Below, one piece after another: positions 51,400-63,244 of a stretch of DNA of 64,000 nt. The notes beneath the pieces were generated by a model that saw only the letters and a program-made list of their open reading frames with translations, did no database searches and was not told the DNA's origin. The DNA is taken from NCBI RefSeq assembly GCF_010723305.1, contig NZ_BLKW01000002.1, forward strand, positions 372,001-436,000, given 5' to 3'. The translations under genes and the position numbers were made by a program. This DNA comes from Mycobacterium botniense (GTDB taxonomy: Bacteria; Actinomycetota; Actinomycetes; Mycobacteriales; Mycobacteriaceae). The stretch's first letter is position 1. The number at the start of each line of letters is the position of its first letter.

Positions 51400-51939
51400 C
51401 TACTTACCCGTCTTCCCGACCTTGCGGCGGACCTGCTCGCCTTCGTACCGTATGCCCTTACCCTTGTACGGGTCGGAGCGGCGCAGACGCCGGATATTCG
51501 CCGCAACCTGGCCGACCTTCTGTTTGTCAATGCCGGAGATGGAAAACTTCGTCGGTGACTCGACCGCAAATGTGATGCCTTCGGGGGCCTCGATCACCAC
51601 GGGATGGCTATACCCCAACGCGAACTCCAAACTGGAGCCCTTAAGCTGCACGCGGTAGCCGACACCGAAGATCTCCATCTTGGTCGTGTAACCCTGGGTC
51701 ACGCCGGTGACCAAGTTAGACACCAGCGTGCGCGAGAGCCCGTGCAGGGAGCGGCTGCGCCGATCGTCGTCGGGGCGGCTCACGACGATCGCACCCTGGT
51801 CGTTGCGCGAGACGCTGATCGGCTCGGCGACCCGCAACTCGAGCGTGCCCTTGGGCCCCTTCACCGCGACGTTCTGGCCGTCGATCATCACGTCGACCCC
51901 GTCGGGTACCGGGATCGGCTGCCTACCAATGCGCGACAT
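51400..51939 (-). CDS. rplF: 50S ribosomal protein L6
   Basis: Two-domain protein near the factor-binding site of the large subunit. 179 residues from [15 protein letters not shown], with the internal pseudo-repeat of the family and the C-terminal [18 protein letters not shown] signature. It follows rpsH by 17 bp. Confidence 0.97.
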   Translation of the reverse strand: MSRIGRQPIPVPDGVDVMIDGQNVAVKGPKGTLELRVAEPISVSRNDQGAIVVSRPDDDRRSRSLHGLSRTLVSNLVTGVTQGYTTKMEIFGVGYRVQLKGSSLEFALGYSHPVVIEAPEGITFAVESPTKFSISGIDKQKVGQVAANIRRLRRSDPYKGKGIRYEGEQVRRKVGKTGK

Positions 51940-51956
51940 CGTTCTGTCCCCTCACC

Positions 51957-52355
51957 TCACCACACGTAGGCGAGAACTTCGCCGCCCACGCCCTGCCTGG
52001 CCGCCTGACGGTCGGTGAGCACACCCGATGACGTGGAGATGATTGCCACGCCCAGCCCGCCAAGCACCCGCGGCAGGTTGTTGGATTTCGCGTAGACCCG
52101 CAACCCCGGCTTGGACACCCGACGCAGTCCGGCCAGGCTGCGCTCGCGGTTGGGCCCGTACTTGAGCTGAATGACCAGCGTCTTTCCTACTCGGGCCTCT
52201 TCGATGCGGTAGTCGCTGATATATCCCTCGTTTTTCAGGATCTCGGCGATATTGGCTTTCAGTTTCGAGTGCGGCAACCGTACCTCGTCGTGGTATGCCG
52301 AATTTGCGTTACGCAGACGGGTCAAAAAGTCTGCGATCGGGTCCGTCATCGTCAT
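51957..52355 (-). CDS. rpsH: 30S ribosomal protein S8
   Basis: Primary 16S rRNA-binding protein and, in other bacteria, feedback regulator of the spc operon. 132 residues from [17 protein letters not shown] to the signature [20 protein letters not shown] and AYVW. It is 72 bp downstream of rpsN1. Confidence 0.97.
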   Translation of the reverse strand: MTMTDPIADFLTRLRNANSAYHDEVRLPHSKLKANIAEILKNEGYISDYRIEEARVGKTLVIQLKYGPNRERSLAGLRRVSKPGLRVYAKSNNLPRVLGGLGVAIISTSSGVLTDRQAARQGVGGEVLAYVW

Positions 52356-52427
52356 CAGCGCCGCTCCTCCTCATCGCTGCGCTCTGCACCGCATGTCATG
52401 ACAACGCCTGCTCACCTGCTGCGCGGT

Positions 52428-52613
52428 TTACCAACTGCTCTTCTTCACACCGGGCAGCTCACCCGCGTGCGCCATCTCACGCAAGCAGATCCGGCACAGC
52501 CCGAACTTGCGGTAGACGGCCCGCGGGCGGCCGCATTTGCTGCAGCGAGTGTAGGCGCGCACCGCGAACCTGGGCTTGCGGGCCGCTTTGTTGACGAGTG
52601 CCTTTTTCGCCAT
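52428..52613 (-). CDS. rpsN1: 30S ribosomal protein S14, zinc-binding type Z
   Basis: 61 residues from the ATG at 52613; longer frames are shadows of rplE. Cys24, Cys27, Cys40 and Cys43 (CSKC and CRIC) form the zinc knuckle, so this is the short zinc-dependent S14. Mycobacteria also carry a zinc-independent paralogue elsewhere under zinc-responsive control. It starts 4 bp after the rplE stop. Confidence 0.96.
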   Translation of the reverse strand: MAKKALVNKAARKPRFAVRAYTRCSKCGRPRAVYRKFGLCRICLREMAHAGELPGVKKSSW

Positions 52614-52617
52614 CTGG

Positions 52618-53190
52618 TCAGTTCTCCTTGAACGGAAACCCGAGGGCGCGCAACAACGCCCGCCCTTCCTCGTCGGTTGTCGCCGAGGTGACGACCGAAA
52701 TGTCCATGCCGCGGACCCGGTCGACCTTGTCCATGTCGATCTCGTGGAAGACCGACTGCTCGGCCAGCCCGAACGTGTAGTTGCCGGCACCGTCGAACTG
52801 GGTGGGCGAGAGCCCGCGGAAGTCGCGGATCCGTGGCAGCGCGATCGAGATGAGCCGGTCGAGAAATTCCCACATCCGATCTCCGCGGAGGGTTGCCCGC
52901 ACCCCGATCGGCATGCCCGTACGGAGCTTGAACTGCGCGATCGACTTGCGGGCCCGGCGGATTTCCGGCCGCTGCCCGGTGATCAGCGCCACATCGTTGA
53001 CCGCGCCGTTGATCAGCTTGGCGTCCCGGGCCGCCTCGCCGACCCCCATGTTGACAACGACCTTCACCACCGTGGGAATCTGCATCACATTGCGGTAGCC
53101 GAACTGCTTTTGCAGCGACTCCCGGATTTCCTCGCGGTAGCGCACCTTGAGCCGCGGCTGCACCTTGGCGGGCGTTTCAGTGCTGGTCAT
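52618..53190 (-). CDS. rplE: 50S ribosomal protein L5
   Basis: Binds 5S rRNA and contacts P-site tRNA. 190 residues: [20 protein letters not shown] near the N-terminus, [14 protein letters not shown] and the C-terminal [20 protein letters not shown]. It begins 3 bp after rplX and is followed by rpsN1. Confidence 0.98.
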   Translation of the reverse strand: MTSTETPAKVQPRLKVRYREEIRESLQKQFGYRNVMQIPTVVKVVVNMGVGEAARDAKLINGAVNDVALITGQRPEIRRARKSIAQFKLRTGMPIGVRATLRGDRMWEFLDRLISIALPRIRDFRGLSPTQFDGAGNYTFGLAEQSVFHEIDMDKVDRVRGMDISVVTSATTDEEGRALLRALGFPFKEN

Positions 53191-53193
53191 CAG

Positions 53194-53511
53194 TTAGATA
53201 TCCTTGCCGTTGCGCTTGGAGATGCGGACCTTTTTGCCGGTCTCCTCATCGATGCGATAACCGACTCGGGTGGGCTTGCCGTCGGAATCGACCACCATCA
53301 CGTTGGACACGTGAATCGGGGCCTCCTGGGTGACGATTCCGCCGGAGCGCACTCCGCGCTGGTTGGTCGAGATCGGCGTGTGTTTCTTGATCCGGTTGAC
53401 TCCCTCCACGAGCACCTTGTTCTGCGCCGGATAGGCCTTGAGCACTTTGCCCTTGGCGCCCTTGTCTTTTCCGGAGATGACCAGCACGGTGTCACCCTTG
53501 TGAACTTTCAT
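53194..53511 (-). CDS. rplX: 50S ribosomal protein L24
   Basis: Assembly initiator of the large subunit. 105 residues with the KOW motif near the N-terminus ([19 protein letters not shown]) and [13 protein letters not shown]. The ATG directly follows the rplN TAG with no gap. Confidence 0.98.
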   Translation of the reverse strand: MKVHKGDTVLVISGKDKGAKGKVLKAYPAQNKVLVEGVNRIKKHTPISTNQRGVRSGGIVTQEAPIHVSNVMVVDSDGKPTRVGYRIDEETGKKVRISKRNGKDI

Positions 53512-53880
53512 CTACAGCACCTCCGGCGCAAGCGAGATGATCTTCATGAACCGCTTCTCCCGCAGTTCGCGGCCAACCGGACCGAAGATGCGGGTGCCGC
53601 GTGGATCGTTGTCCGGTTTGATGATCACGGCCGCGTTCTCGTCAAACTTGATGTAGCTGCCGTCGGGTCGGCGGCGCTCCTTGGCGGTGCGCACGACGAC
53701 GGCCTTCACCACGTCGCCACGCTTGACGTTGCCGCCGGGGATAGCATCCTTGACCGTCGCGACGATGACATCGCCGATACCGGCGTAGCGGCGCCCCGAG
53801 CCGCCCAACACACGGATACACAAGATCTCCTTGGCGCCGGTGTTGTCGGCCACCTTCAACCGCGATTCCTGCTGAATCAC
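53512..53880 (-). CDS. rplN: 50S ribosomal protein L14
   Basis: 122 residues from a GTG at 53880, 5-6 nt after GAGGAG; the frame runs on upstream to 54045 but without homology. The L14 signature [20 protein letters not shown] and [21 protein letters not shown] is clear. First gene of the spc operon segment; a candidate sigma-A promoter lies 178 bp upstream. Confidence 0.97.
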   Translation of the reverse strand: MIQQESRLKVADNTGAKEILCIRVLGGSGRRYAGIGDVIVATVKDAIPGGNVKRGDVVKAVVVRTAKERRRPDGSYIKFDENAAVIIKPDNDPRGTRIFGPVGRELREKRFMKIISLAPEVL

Positions 53881-54507
53881 CAGATCTCCTCTATTCTCCC
53901 CCGGCCTTTCCGGCGGCTCGGCGCAAACTGCCCGTCGGGTGACCGGGTTGAACGTGCGCACACCTATCGCAGACCGGCGTGCGTAGTCTTTCATCGCCGA
54001 AGGGCACGCGGGGCCGCCGTCATGCGCCAGCCGAGGTCTGCCCACGGCAACCCTTTGAGTCTAGGTGACGACCTGCTGAGCGCCAAATTTCGTCAACCGG
54101 AGTCATTCGTCGCCGGTGCCGGGCGGCGCCGGCCCGGCCTCGTTCAGGCTCCCGGTCCGTCGCGCGGTGCGGTCGCGGCAGTTACTTTTGGACGCACTCG
54201 GGAAAGCACTCGGGAAACCAATGCCCGCATCGGAGATCGGCGGAGGACGACTCCTCGTCGGTGATGCGATAGACGATGAAGCCCAGTCGTTTGCCGAGCA
54301 TTACCACTTCGTCCCCGTCCGCAACCGCACGCGCCGCCAGGTGATGACGGTGTCCACCGCGGCTCAAACCCTCGGCGAGCGCCGGCACGACTGAACAGTC
54401 TGCTCGAACAGGTTTTCGATACGGGGCGAGGCTTCCGACCGCCCACCACCCCGCGCAGCCGGCTGTGGATCACCGCCGCGAATGAGCGCCGGCAGCCACG
54501 CACATCC
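53881..54507. other. 627-bp intergenic region between rplN and the FGE gene
   Basis: It holds the leader and probable promoter of the spc operon. No homologue of the membrane protein Rv0713, which occupies this place in M. tuberculosis, is present. A 68-codon minus-strand frame (54182-54388, reading ADGDEVVMLGKRLGFIVYRI in part) looks somewhat protein-like but I cannot identify it. A perfect 12-bp tandem duplication (GCACTCGGGAAA twice) lies at 54194-54217. Confidence 0.5.
54058..54086 (-). promoter_or_regulatory. Candidate sigma-A promoter of the spc operon
   Basis: Minus-strand hexamers TTGGCG (54081-54086) and TAGACT (54058-54063) separated by 17 bp, close to the TTGACA-17-TATAAT consensus. 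It would leave a leader of about 170 nt before rplN. Confidence 0.4.
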
Positions 54508-55389
54508 CTAGCGATCGGCCACGCAGCGAAAACCGATGTGGGTGGTGGCGCTGTCTTGCGACTGCGGGGAGCGCGCTGCCGGCCGGTAGCGGTGACAGTA
54601 CTCGGGCGCGCACAGGTGCGAGCCGCCCTTCAGCGTCTGGCTGATCGTGGGGTCGGCGGGACCCGGCGGTGCACAGCACGGTTTCGGCGGCTGGTTGAGC
54701 CGGTGATGCGCCGAGAACTCGGTGGCTGTCCACTCCCAGACATTGCCGATCATGTCCAGCAGTCCGAACCCGTTGGGCGGGAATGTGCCCACCGGGGAGG
54801 TGCCCACCCAGCCGCGAGCGCCGTCGTTGCGGTACGGGAACGCGCCCTGCCAGGTATTGGCCATCAGCTGCCCGCCCGGTTTCTCCTCGTCACCCCACGG
54901 GTAGGTCGTGGTGGCTCCGCCGCGGGCCGCAAACTCCCACTCGGCCTCGGTGGGCAGCCGCCGCCCGGCCCAGCGCGCGTATGCTGCGGCATCCGGGTAG
55001 GCGACGTGCACGACGGGGTGATCGGCTTTGCCCGCGAGATCGCTGGCCGGTCCATAGGGGTGTCGCCAGTTCGCACCCGGTGCCCAGTGCCACCACTGGC
55101 GCCAGTCGCGCAGGTCGACCGGGCCGGGTGTCGGGCGGAACACCATGGCGCCGGGCTGCAGGGCACCAGGATCCGCTCCCGGGTAGAGCGCGGGATCGAT
55201 CGGTTGTTCGGCGACCGTCACATAGCCTGTTGCGGCGACGAATTCGGCGAACTGCGCATTGGTCACCGGATGGCGCTCCACCGCGAATGCGCGCACGGTC
55301 ACGGTGTGGATCGGTGCCTCTTCCGGGTAGAAGCTGGTCGAGCCCATGCGAAACGATCCACCCGGCAGGTCGACCAACTCGGTGAGCAT
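54508..55389 (-). CDS. Formylglycine-generating enzyme (sulfatase activator)
   Basis: Copper-dependent oxidase that converts the active-site Cys of sulfatases to formylglycine. 293 residues, near the 299 of Rv0712. The N-terminal GSFRMGSTSFYPEEAPIHTV and central RLPTEAEWEFAARGG are family signatures; the C-terminal active site has Cys260 and Cys265 (LCAPEYCHRY), then QDSATTHIGFRC. It stands 85 bp downstream of the arylsulfatase gene on the same strand, so enzyme and activator are made together. Confidence 0.95.
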   Translation of the reverse strand: MLTELVDLPGGSFRMGSTSFYPEEAPIHTVTVRAFAVERHPVTNAQFAEFVAATGYVTVAEQPIDPALYPGADPGALQPGAMVFRPTPGPVDLRDWRQWWHWAPGANWRHPYGPASDLAGKADHPVVHVAYPDAAAYARWAGRRLPTEAEWEFAARGGATTTYPWGDEEKPGGQLMANTWQGAFPYRNDGARGWVGTSPVGTFPPNGFGLLDMIGNVWEWTATEFSAHHRLNQPPKPCCAPPGPADPTISQTLKGGSHLCAPEYCHRYRPAARSPQSQDSATTHIGFRCVADR

Positions 55390-55474
55390 GGTTTCAGGGT
55401 ATGACGACGGCGAACCCCGGCCTCACCGCGGTTTTCGCCGCGCCGAATCCGGAGGCGCCGACCTCATCGGCAGC

Positions 55475-57826
55475 TCAGTCACGCGCAAACGCAAGCGCCA
55501 GTTTCTTTTCCAGGTCTTCATATCGTGAGCCGGCGATGTCGACGGTGACCTGTGCGATTGTCCCGCCGGTGAACGCGTACGGAGCTTTGTACCGGCGGGA
55601 CACCGCCGAACCGCTGTTGCGTCCGACGGTGATGGTGGCACCGGCCAATCCGAACGTGCCGGGCTGCGTTTTCATATCCGGCACCGTCACGACCGCGGCG
55701 TCATCGATGAACAGCCTGGCCTCACCCAGCGGGGTGTGGCTGTTCTGCACTGTTCCGGTGCGGGTATAGCAGATGCCGAACAGATGCCGGCCGAGCGGCA
55801 CAGGCGCGGGTGATGACAGCAGTTGCTCCTGCTCACCGAGAAAGTTGTAGACGTAATGCAGCCGCCCGTCTTGGATGAACAGCACATGGCCACCGTGCGC
55901 GCCGCCCTGCTTGAACAACACTCCCTCCGCGCCGGTACTTTCGACGGTCACGTCGGCCAACACGGAAAACGATTGACCGCGCAACTCGGCGCCGGCGCCC
56001 ATGCCCACCTCGGCGGCGCCCGGGTAATAGACATAGGTTGTTCGTTCGCCGACCAAATACGGGCGCCAGCGCGTCATCGTTTCCATGATGTTCAGATCCG
56101 CCAACGGCAGCCCGTTGTACTTGGCGGCCTCGGAGAACCACAACGCTTTGAGTTCTTCGAGTTTATCGGGATACTCGGCGGCCAGGTCGTGGCACTGGCT
56201 GCGGTCTGCCTCGATGTGAAACAGTTCCCAACGGTCGGCATCGAAATGCGACCAGCCCGCTGGTGCGGCGGCGCGCACAGTGTTGGCGAACCAGCCTTTG
56301 TGCCAGATTCCCCGGGTGCCCAGCATGGTGTAGAACTGGGTGTCCTTACCGGTGGCGGCCTTCGGATCGTCAAGCGCTGCTTTGAAACTCACCCCGTCGA
56401 GCGGTTTCTGTGGAATACCCTTGACAGTCTGCGGCGGAGCCATATTCAGCAGGTCGTAGACCGTCGGGGTGATGTCGCAGACATTGATGTAGCTGTCGCA
56501 CACCTTTCCGTGCGCCGCAATGCCGTTGGGCCAGGAGATGATCGCCGCGTCGGCGATGCCACCCTCATGCGAGGCGTAGCGTTTGAACAACTTGTAGGGC
56601 GTGTTGAACGCCATCGCCCACCCGATCGGGTAGTGGTTGTAGGTTTCCGGGCCGCCGAGACGGTCGAGGAACTTCATGCTCTCTTCGACGGTGTCGATGT
56701 AACCGTTGAAGAATTTCGTCTCGTTCACCGACCCGTTCGGGCCGCCTTCCCCGCTGGCACCGTTATCGGAGATCACCACAATAATGGTGTTGTCGAGCTG
56801 ACCGGAGTGCTCGAGATAGTCCAGGATGCGGCCAATCTGGGCGTCGGTGTAGCTCAGGAAACCGGCGAAAACCTCAGCCATCCGGCAAAACAGCTTTTTT
56901 TCGTCAGCGCTGAGCGAATCCCACGGCCGCACCGTGTCCTGCAGCGGCCACGGTTCGCCCTGGGGACCTTTCACATCGCGATAGGGGTTCATCGGCGACA
57001 GTTCAGTACCCGGCGGCACGATGCCCATCGACTTCTGGCGTTCCAGCACAATTTCTCGGTAACGCTCGTAACCCATGTCGAAGCGGCCGGCGTAGGTGTC
57101 GGCCCACTCTGTGAAGACGTGATGGGGGGCATGCCCGGCGCCGGGGCACAGATAGGCGAACCACGGTTTGTCGGGCGCGATCACCTTGGCGTCCCGGATG
57201 AACTCGATCGTCTTGTCGGCAAGATCCTTTGACAGGTGATAGCCGTCTTCGGGGCCGGCCGGGGGTGGCACCGGGTGATTGTCATAAACCAAGTCCGGAT
57301 ACCACTGGTCGGTTTCGCCGCCCAAGAAACCGTAGAACCGTTCAAAGCCGCGTGAAAGCGGCCAGTGCCGCTTGGTCGACGCCAGGTTGGACTCCTCCAG
57401 CGGCGTCAGATGCCATTTGCCAATGCAGTACGTGTTGTAACCGCGTTCGGCCAGCACTTCCGACAGCAAAGCAGTGTCGGCGGGAATACGCCCGTGACAG
57501 TTCGGGAAACCGTCGGTGAATTCTTCGATCGTCGCCATTCCGACCGTGGTCGCGTTGCGTCCGGTCAGCAGTGACGCCCGCGTCGGGGAGCACAGCGCGG
57601 TGGTGTGGAATTGCGATAGGCGCACACCGCGTTCGGCGATCCGGCTCATCGCCGGCATGTCCACCAGCCCGCCAAAACAATCCCACGTCGCGATTCCGAC
57701 GTCGTCCCACACCAGGTAGAGGATATTGGGTGCGTCTGCGGGCGCGGTCGGCGCCGCGAACGGACCCCAGTCGGGCTCAGAGTCACGAATGTCCAGCTCG
57801 ATCCTGCCCTGAAACTCAGTAGCCAT
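55475..57826 (-). CDS. atsA: Arylsulfatase
   Basis: Sulfate-ester hydrolase of 783 residues from the ATG at 57826 (MATEFQGRIELD), preceded by GGAG; an ATG four codons upstream is possible. The modification motif CSPTR has Cys79, which the neighbouring FGE would turn into formylglycine. Metal ligands Asp41 and Asp42 (VWDDVG) and the VISDNGASGEGG segment are present. A C-terminal domain of about 200 residues follows the catalytic core. No signal peptide is visible. The gene is conserved at this place as Rv0711; it splits the S10 and spc operons. Confidence 0.95.
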   Translation of the reverse strand: MATEFQGRIELDIRDSEPDWGPFAAPTAPADAPNILYLVWDDVGIATWDCFGGLVDMPAMSRIAERGVRLSQFHTTALCSPTRASLLTGRNATTVGMATIEEFTDGFPNCHGRIPADTALLSEVLAERGYNTYCIGKWHLTPLEESNLASTKRHWPLSRGFERFYGFLGGETDQWYPDLVYDNHPVPPPAGPEDGYHLSKDLADKTIEFIRDAKVIAPDKPWFAYLCPGAGHAPHHVFTEWADTYAGRFDMGYERYREIVLERQKSMGIVPPGTELSPMNPYRDVKGPQGEPWPLQDTVRPWDSLSADEKKLFCRMAEVFAGFLSYTDAQIGRILDYLEHSGQLDNTIIVVISDNGASGEGGPNGSVNETKFFNGYIDTVEESMKFLDRLGGPETYNHYPIGWAMAFNTPYKLFKRYASHEGGIADAAIISWPNGIAAHGKVCDSYINVCDITPTVYDLLNMAPPQTVKGIPQKPLDGVSFKAALDDPKAATGKDTQFYTMLGTRGIWHKGWFANTVRAAAPAGWSHFDADRWELFHIEADRSQCHDLAAEYPDKLEELKALWFSEAAKYNGLPLADLNIMETMTRWRPYLVGERTTYVYYPGAAEVGMGAGAELRGQSFSVLADVTVESTGAEGVLFKQGGAHGGHVLFIQDGRLHYVYNFLGEQEQLLSSPAPVPLGRHLFGICYTRTGTVQNSHTPLGEARLFIDDAAVVTVPDMKTQPGTFGLAGATITVGRNSGSAVSRRYKAPYAFTGGTIAQVTVDIAGSRYEDLEKKLALAFARD

Positions 57827-57980
57827 CAGCAGCTCCATTCCCCGCGCGTGTGGGCGTCACACCTGCCGGTGCGGCGAGCTTATACCGGCCTGATCCCCGC
57901 CGCCTGCCAAAGGGAGGCCGATCGGCATGCTCAATAGGGCGGTCGTAGCAAAAGCGGGCGCCCCCGAGGGCAGTCGGGGC

Positions 57981-58370
57981 TTATTTCGCCTTCTCCAGGA
58001 TTTCCACCAGCCGCCACCGCTTGGTCGCCGACAACGGGCGGGTCTCCATCAACGACACCCGGTCACCCACGCTGGCGATGCCGTTCTCGTCGTGAGCCTT
58101 GACCTTTTTGGTGGTGCGGATGATCTTGCCGTAGAGCGGGTGTTTCACCCGGTCCTCCAACTCGACCACGATGGTCTTTTGCATCTTGTCGCTGACGACG
58201 TAGCCGATCCGGGTCTTACGGCGACCGCGGGGCTTGGGGGTGCGCGGAGTGTGCTTAGGCCCCTTCTCCTTCGGTGCGGCGGTGTCGCCGCCGTTCTGCG
58301 GTGCTGCGGCGGCGGTCTTCGTCGCGGTCTTCTTCGGCGCAGCCTTCGAGCCGGTCTTGGCCTCTGCCAT
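57981..58370 (-). CDS. rpsQ: 30S ribosomal protein S17
   Basis: Primary 16S rRNA-binding protein. From the ATG at 58370, which overlaps the rpmC stop (ATGA), it has 129 residues. A Lys/Ala-rich N-terminal extension of about 45 residues precedes the OB-fold core ([20 protein letters not shown]), which is the mycobacterial arrangement. Last gene of the S10 operon block before atsA. Confidence 0.97.
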   Translation of the reverse strand: MAEAKTGSKAAPKKTATKTAAAAPQNGGDTAAPKEKGPKHTPRTPKPRGRRKTRIGYVVSDKMQKTIVVELEDRVKHPLYGKIIRTTKKVKAHDENGIASVGDRVSLMETRPLSATKRWRLVEILEKAK

Positions 58371-58603
58371 CACGATTCCTCACTTTCCGGCCCCGAGGCC
58401 AGGCCCAGCTCCCGCTCCCGCAGCACCGTATAGATGCGGGCTATTTCCCGGCGAACCACCCGGAGTCGGCGGTTGTTATTCAGCTGCCCGGTCGCCATCT
58501 GGAATCGCAGATTGAACAGCTCCTCCTTGGATTCCCGCAAGCGTTCCATCAACTCCTCGTCGGTGAGCTCACGCAGTTCGCCGGCGGAAACTCCTAGTGC
58601 CAT
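58370..58603 (-). CDS. rpmC: 50S ribosomal protein L29
   Basis: 77 residues from the ATG at 58603, overlapping the rplP TGA (TGATG); the longer frame reaching to 58828 is shadow of rplP. The helical hairpin of L29 is seen as [20 protein letters not shown] and [19 protein letters not shown] sequence. It lines the tunnel exit, where nascent chains meet trigger factor and SRP. Confidence 0.97.
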   Translation of the reverse strand: MALGVSAGELRELTDEELMERLRESKEELFNLRFQMATGQLNNNRRLRVVRREIARIYTVLRERELGLASGPESEES

Positions 58604-59019
58604 CAGAACTGCTCCTCTCGGGTCACAATGCGGGCCTTGATCGGCAACTTGTGGATTGCCCTGGTCAATGCCGCACGGGCCACGGTCTCGTTGGGATAGC
58701 TGAGCTCGAACAGCACCCGTCCCGGTTTCACGTTGGCCACCCACCACTCGGGCGAGCCTTTCCCCGAACCCATCCGTGTTTCGGCAGGCTTTTTCGTCAA
58801 CGGACGGTCCGGGAAGATGTTGATCCACACCTTGCCGCCGCGCTTGATGTGCCGGTTAATGGCAATACGCGCGGACTCGATCTGGCGGTTGGTGATGTAG
58901 GCGTGTTCCAGGGCCTGGATACCATAGTCGCCGAAGCTCACCGCCGTACCGCCGCTGGCAATTCCGCGTTGGCGTGGATGATGCTGCTTGCGGTGTTTAA
59001 CCTTGCGGGGAATCAACAT
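58603..59019 (-). CDS. rplP: 50S ribosomal protein L16
   Basis: 138 residues: [19 protein letters not shown], then [20 protein letters not shown] and the signature [20 protein letters not shown] with [14 protein letters not shown]16 shapes the A-site region of the peptidyl-transferase centre. It follows rpsC by 3 bp and overlaps rpmC. Confidence 0.98.
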   Translation of the reverse strand: MLIPRKVKHRKQHHPRQRGIASGGTAVSFGDYGIQALEHAYITNRQIESARIAINRHIKRGGKVWINIFPDRPLTKKPAETRMGSGKGSPEWWVANVKPGRVLFELSYPNETVARAALTRAIHKLPIKARIVTREEQF

Positions 59020-59022
59020 AAT

Positions 59023-60445
<1,423 letters not shown>

Positions 60446-60449
<4 letters not shown>

Positions 60450-60727
60450 CGCCGCTTGCTCTTCCGGTCGTCTTTGATATGGCCTTTGAAGGTGCGCGTC
60501 GGTGCAAATTCACCGAGTTTGTGACCCACCATTGCCTCGGTGATGAACACCGGGACGTGCTTGCGTCCATCGTGCACGGCGAACGTATGCCCGATGAAGT
60601 CCGGAATAATCGTCGACCGTCTCGACCAGGTCTTGATGACCTGCTTGGTGTTCTTCTCGTTTAGCGCATCGACCTTCTTGAGCAGATGGTCGTCGACGAA
60701 TGGACCCTTCTTCAGGCTGCGTGGCAT
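60446..60727 (-). CDS. rpsS: 30S ribosomal protein S19
   Basis: 93 residues from [15 protein letters not shown], with the signature [22 protein letters not shown] region and [13 protein letters not shown]19 sits in the head of the small subunit with S13. It follows rplB by 17 bp and overlaps rplV by 4 bp. Confidence 0.98.
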
Positions 60728-60744
60728 AACTACTCCCCGACTTC

Positions 60745-61587
60745 CTAGCGTGAGTGCTTCTTGCCGGTGCGCCGACGTCGAACGATGAGCTTGTCGCTCA
60801 GCTTGTGTCGCTTACGAGTCCGTCCCTCGGGCTTCCCCCAGGGGCTGACCGGGTGACGCCCGCCGGAGGTTTTACCCTCGCCGCCGCCGTGCGGGTGATC
60901 AACCGGATTCATGACAACACCGCGCACCGAGGGCCGCCTGCCCTTCCACCGCATCCGGCCGGCTTTGCCCCAGTTGATATTTGCCTGCTCAGCGTTGCCC
61001 ACCTCGCCGACGGTGGCGCGACAGCGCACGTCGACGCGGCGGATTTCACCGCTGGGCATGCGCAGCGAGGCGTAACTGCCCTCTTTACCGAGCAACTGAA
61101 TGCTCGAACCCGCCGCGCGAGCGAGCTTGGCGCCACCGCCCGGCCGCAGCTCCACGGCGTGAATCAAGGTACCCGCCGGAATGTTGCGCAACGGCAGATT
61201 GTTGCCCGGCTTGATGTCCGCGTTGGGGCCTGACTCCAACACATCTCCCTGTGAAATACCTTGCGGCGCAATGATATAACGCTTTTCCCCGTCGAAGTAA
61301 TGGAGCAACGCGATATTCGCGGTGCGGTTCGGGTCGTATTCGATGTGGGCGACTTTGGCGTTGACGCCGTCTTTGTCGTTGCGGCGGAAGTCGATGATCC
61401 GGTAGGCGCGCTTGTGTCCCCCACCTCGGTGGCGCGTGGTGATCCGGCCGTGCGCGTTGCGTCCACCACGGCTGTGCAGGGGACGTACCAACGACTTTTC
61501 CGGATGCGAGCGTGTAATTTCCGCGAAATCGGACACACTGGCACCACGACGGCCGGGAGTCGTGGGCTTGTACTTGCGAATTGCCAT
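60745..61587 (-). CDS. rplB: 50S ribosomal protein L2
   Basis: 280 residues: [40 protein letters not shown] and the C-terminal [18 protein letters not shown] loop whose His lies near the peptidyl-transferase centre. Needed for subunit joining. It is 25 bp after rplW. Confidence 0.98.
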   Translation of the reverse strand: MAIRKYKPTTPGRRGASVSDFAEITRSHPEKSLVRPLHSRGGRNAHGRITTRHRGGGHKRAYRIIDFRRNDKDGVNAKVAHIEYDPNRTANIALLHYFDGEKRYIIAPQGISQGDVLESGPNADIKPGNNLPLRNIPAGTLIHAVELRPGGGAKLARAAGSSIQLLGKEGSYASLRMPSGEIRRVDVRCRATVGEVGNAEQANINWGKAGRMRWKGRRPSVRGVVMNPVDHPHGGGEGKTSGGRHPVSPWGKPEGRTRKRHKLSDKLIVRRRRTGKKHSR

Positions 61588-61612
61588 GTCGGTAAGGTCT
61601 TCCTTCTCTCAG

Positions 61613-61915
61613 CTAGACCGGTGCTCCGAACAGGTCGATCGGCTTGCTGCCGGGTGCCAGCGTCACGATGGCGCGTTTCGTGTTCTTACGCTTGCCGTAT
61701 CCGGTCCTGGTGCGTTTACGCTTGCCCTGCCGATTTGCGGTATTCACCGACGCAACCTTGACGGAAAAGATCTTTTCGACAGCGATCTTGATCTGCGTTT
61801 TGTTCGAATCGGGATGTACCAGGAAGGTGTAGACGTTATCGTCGATCATCGCGTAGGACTTCTCCGAGATGACCGGTGCGAGGATGATGTCGCGGGGATC
61901 GGTGAGAGTCGCCAT
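61613..61915 (-). CDS. rplW: 50S ribosomal protein L23
   Basis: 100 residues, including [20 protein letters not shown] and [20 protein letters not shown]23 is the docking site for trigger factor and SRP at the tunnel exit. Its ATG overlaps the rplD stop at 61915. Confidence 0.98.
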   Translation of the reverse strand: MATLTDPRDIILAPVISEKSYAMIDDNVYTFLVHPDSNKTQIKIAVEKIFSVKVASVNTANRQGKRKRTRTGYGKRKNTKRAIVTLAPGSKPIDLFGAPV

Positions 61916-62577
61916 CAGGCCGACACCTCCTGGGCCTTCTCCGTGTTGGCGGCGATATAGGTAGTGAGGGCCGCGACGGAAAACACCACGTCGTCGGCGC
62001 GAAGCACGTCGTAGGTATTGAGCTGGTCCGGCGCCACGATGTGCACTCCAGGCAGGTTGCGTACACTTTTCGCGCCGATCTCATCATCGCGCCCGATAAC
62101 CACGAGCACCTGTTTACGAGTTGTCAGCGTGCCCAGGAAAGCTTTCGCGCTCTTGGTCGAGGGTTTCTCCCCGGACACCAACTCGGTGACCGCGTGGATT
62201 CTGCCGTTGCGCGCCCGGTCGGAAAGCGCTCCGCGCAAGGCCGCTGCGATCATCTTCTTCGGTGTGCGCTGGCGGTAATCGCGCGGCTTGGGGCCGTGCA
62301 CGATCCCCCCGCCGGTGAACTGCGGCGCGCGCACCGAACCTTGCCGCGCCCGGCCGGTACCCTTCTGCCGGTAGGGTTTGCGACCCCCGCCGCGAACCTC
62401 CCCGCGCGTTTTGGTCGAGTGCGTGCCTTGCCTCGCGGCCGCGAGCTGCGCGGTGACCACCTGGTGCATCAGCGCGATATTGGCCGGGGCGTCGAACAGC
62501 TCAGCCGGCAGCTCGATGGAGCCGTCGACTTTGCCGTCCGGTGTTTTCACGTCGATCGTCAAGGTATGGGAAGCCAT
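61915..62577 (-). CDS. rplD: 50S ribosomal protein L4
   Basis: 220 residues. The tunnel-lining loop is rich in basic residues ([21 protein letters not shown]) and is where macrolide-resistance changes are known in bacteria; nothing unusual was noticed in it. In other bacteria L4 also represses its own operon. Overlaps rplW and abuts rplC. Confidence 0.98.
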   Translation of the reverse strand: MASHTLTIDVKTPDGKVDGSIELPAELFDAPANIALMHQVVTAQLAAARQGTHSTKTRGEVRGGGRKPYRQKGTGRARQGSVRAPQFTGGGIVHGPKPRDYRQRTPKKMIAAALRGALSDRARNGRIHAVTELVSGEKPSTKSAKAFLGTLTTRKQVLVVIGRDDEIGAKSVRNLPGVHIVAPDQLNTYDVLRADDVVFSVAALTTYIAANTEKAQEVSA

Positions 62578-63230
62578 TACTTCTCACCTCGTTTGATCGC
62601 GCTGCGGACCATGACGAGCCCGCCCACGCGCCCGGGCACCGCCCCTTTGATCAGCAGTACGCCGTTCTCGGCATCAACTTTGTGCACCACCAGGTTCTGT
62701 ACGGTCACCCGTTTGTTGCCCATCCGGCCGGCCATCCGGGTGCCTTTGAACACCCGTGCCGGGGTCGCACAGCCGCCGATGGAGCCCGGACGGCGGTGCA
62801 CCGCCTGGGCGCCGTGGGCAGCGCCCTGACCACGGAACCCGTGCCGTTTCATGGTGCCGGCAAAACCCTTACCCTTGGAGGTCCCGGTGATATCGACGTA
62901 GCTGCCATCGGTGAAGATCGCGGCGGTCAGCTCCTGGCCGACCTGGTACTCGGCCGCTGCTTGCGGGTCGTCGAGTCGCAGTTCAGCCAGGTGGCGGCGC
63001 GGGTTGACACCCGCGGCGGCGTATTGACCGGCCAGCGGCTTGGTGACTTTCCGTGGGCTGATATCACCGTAAGCCAGCTGCACTGCGCTATAGCCATCGC
63101 GTTCCGGGGTGCGAATCCGGGTCACCACGTTGGGCCCGGCCTTGACCACCGTCACCGGAACAACCCTGTTGTTCTCGTCGAACACCTGTGTCATGCCCAG
63201 CTTGGTGCCCAGGATGCCTTTTCGTGCCAT
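62577..63230 (-). CDS. rplC: 50S ribosomal protein L3
   Basis: 217 residues: [20 protein letters not shown] and the central loop [20 protein letters not shown] that reaches toward the peptidyl-transferase centre. The stop overlaps the rplD start by one base and the ATG is 14 bp after rpsJ. Confidence 0.98.
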   Translation of the reverse strand: MARKGILGTKLGMTQVFDENNRVVPVTVVKAGPNVVTRIRTPERDGYSAVQLAYGDISPRKVTKPLAGQYAAAGVNPRRHLAELRLDDPQAAAEYQVGQELTAAIFTDGSYVDITGTSKGKGFAGTMKRHGFRGQGAAHGAQAVHRRPGSIGGCATPARVFKGTRMAGRMGNKRVTVQNLVVHKVDAENGVLLIKGAVPGRVGGLVMVRSAIKRGEK

Positions 63231-63244
63231 CGGTCTGCGAACTC

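Noticed and set aside
53881..54045. N-terminal extension of rplN
   Set aside because: L14 is 122 residues in the family and the GAGGAG site lies directly before the GTG at 53880.
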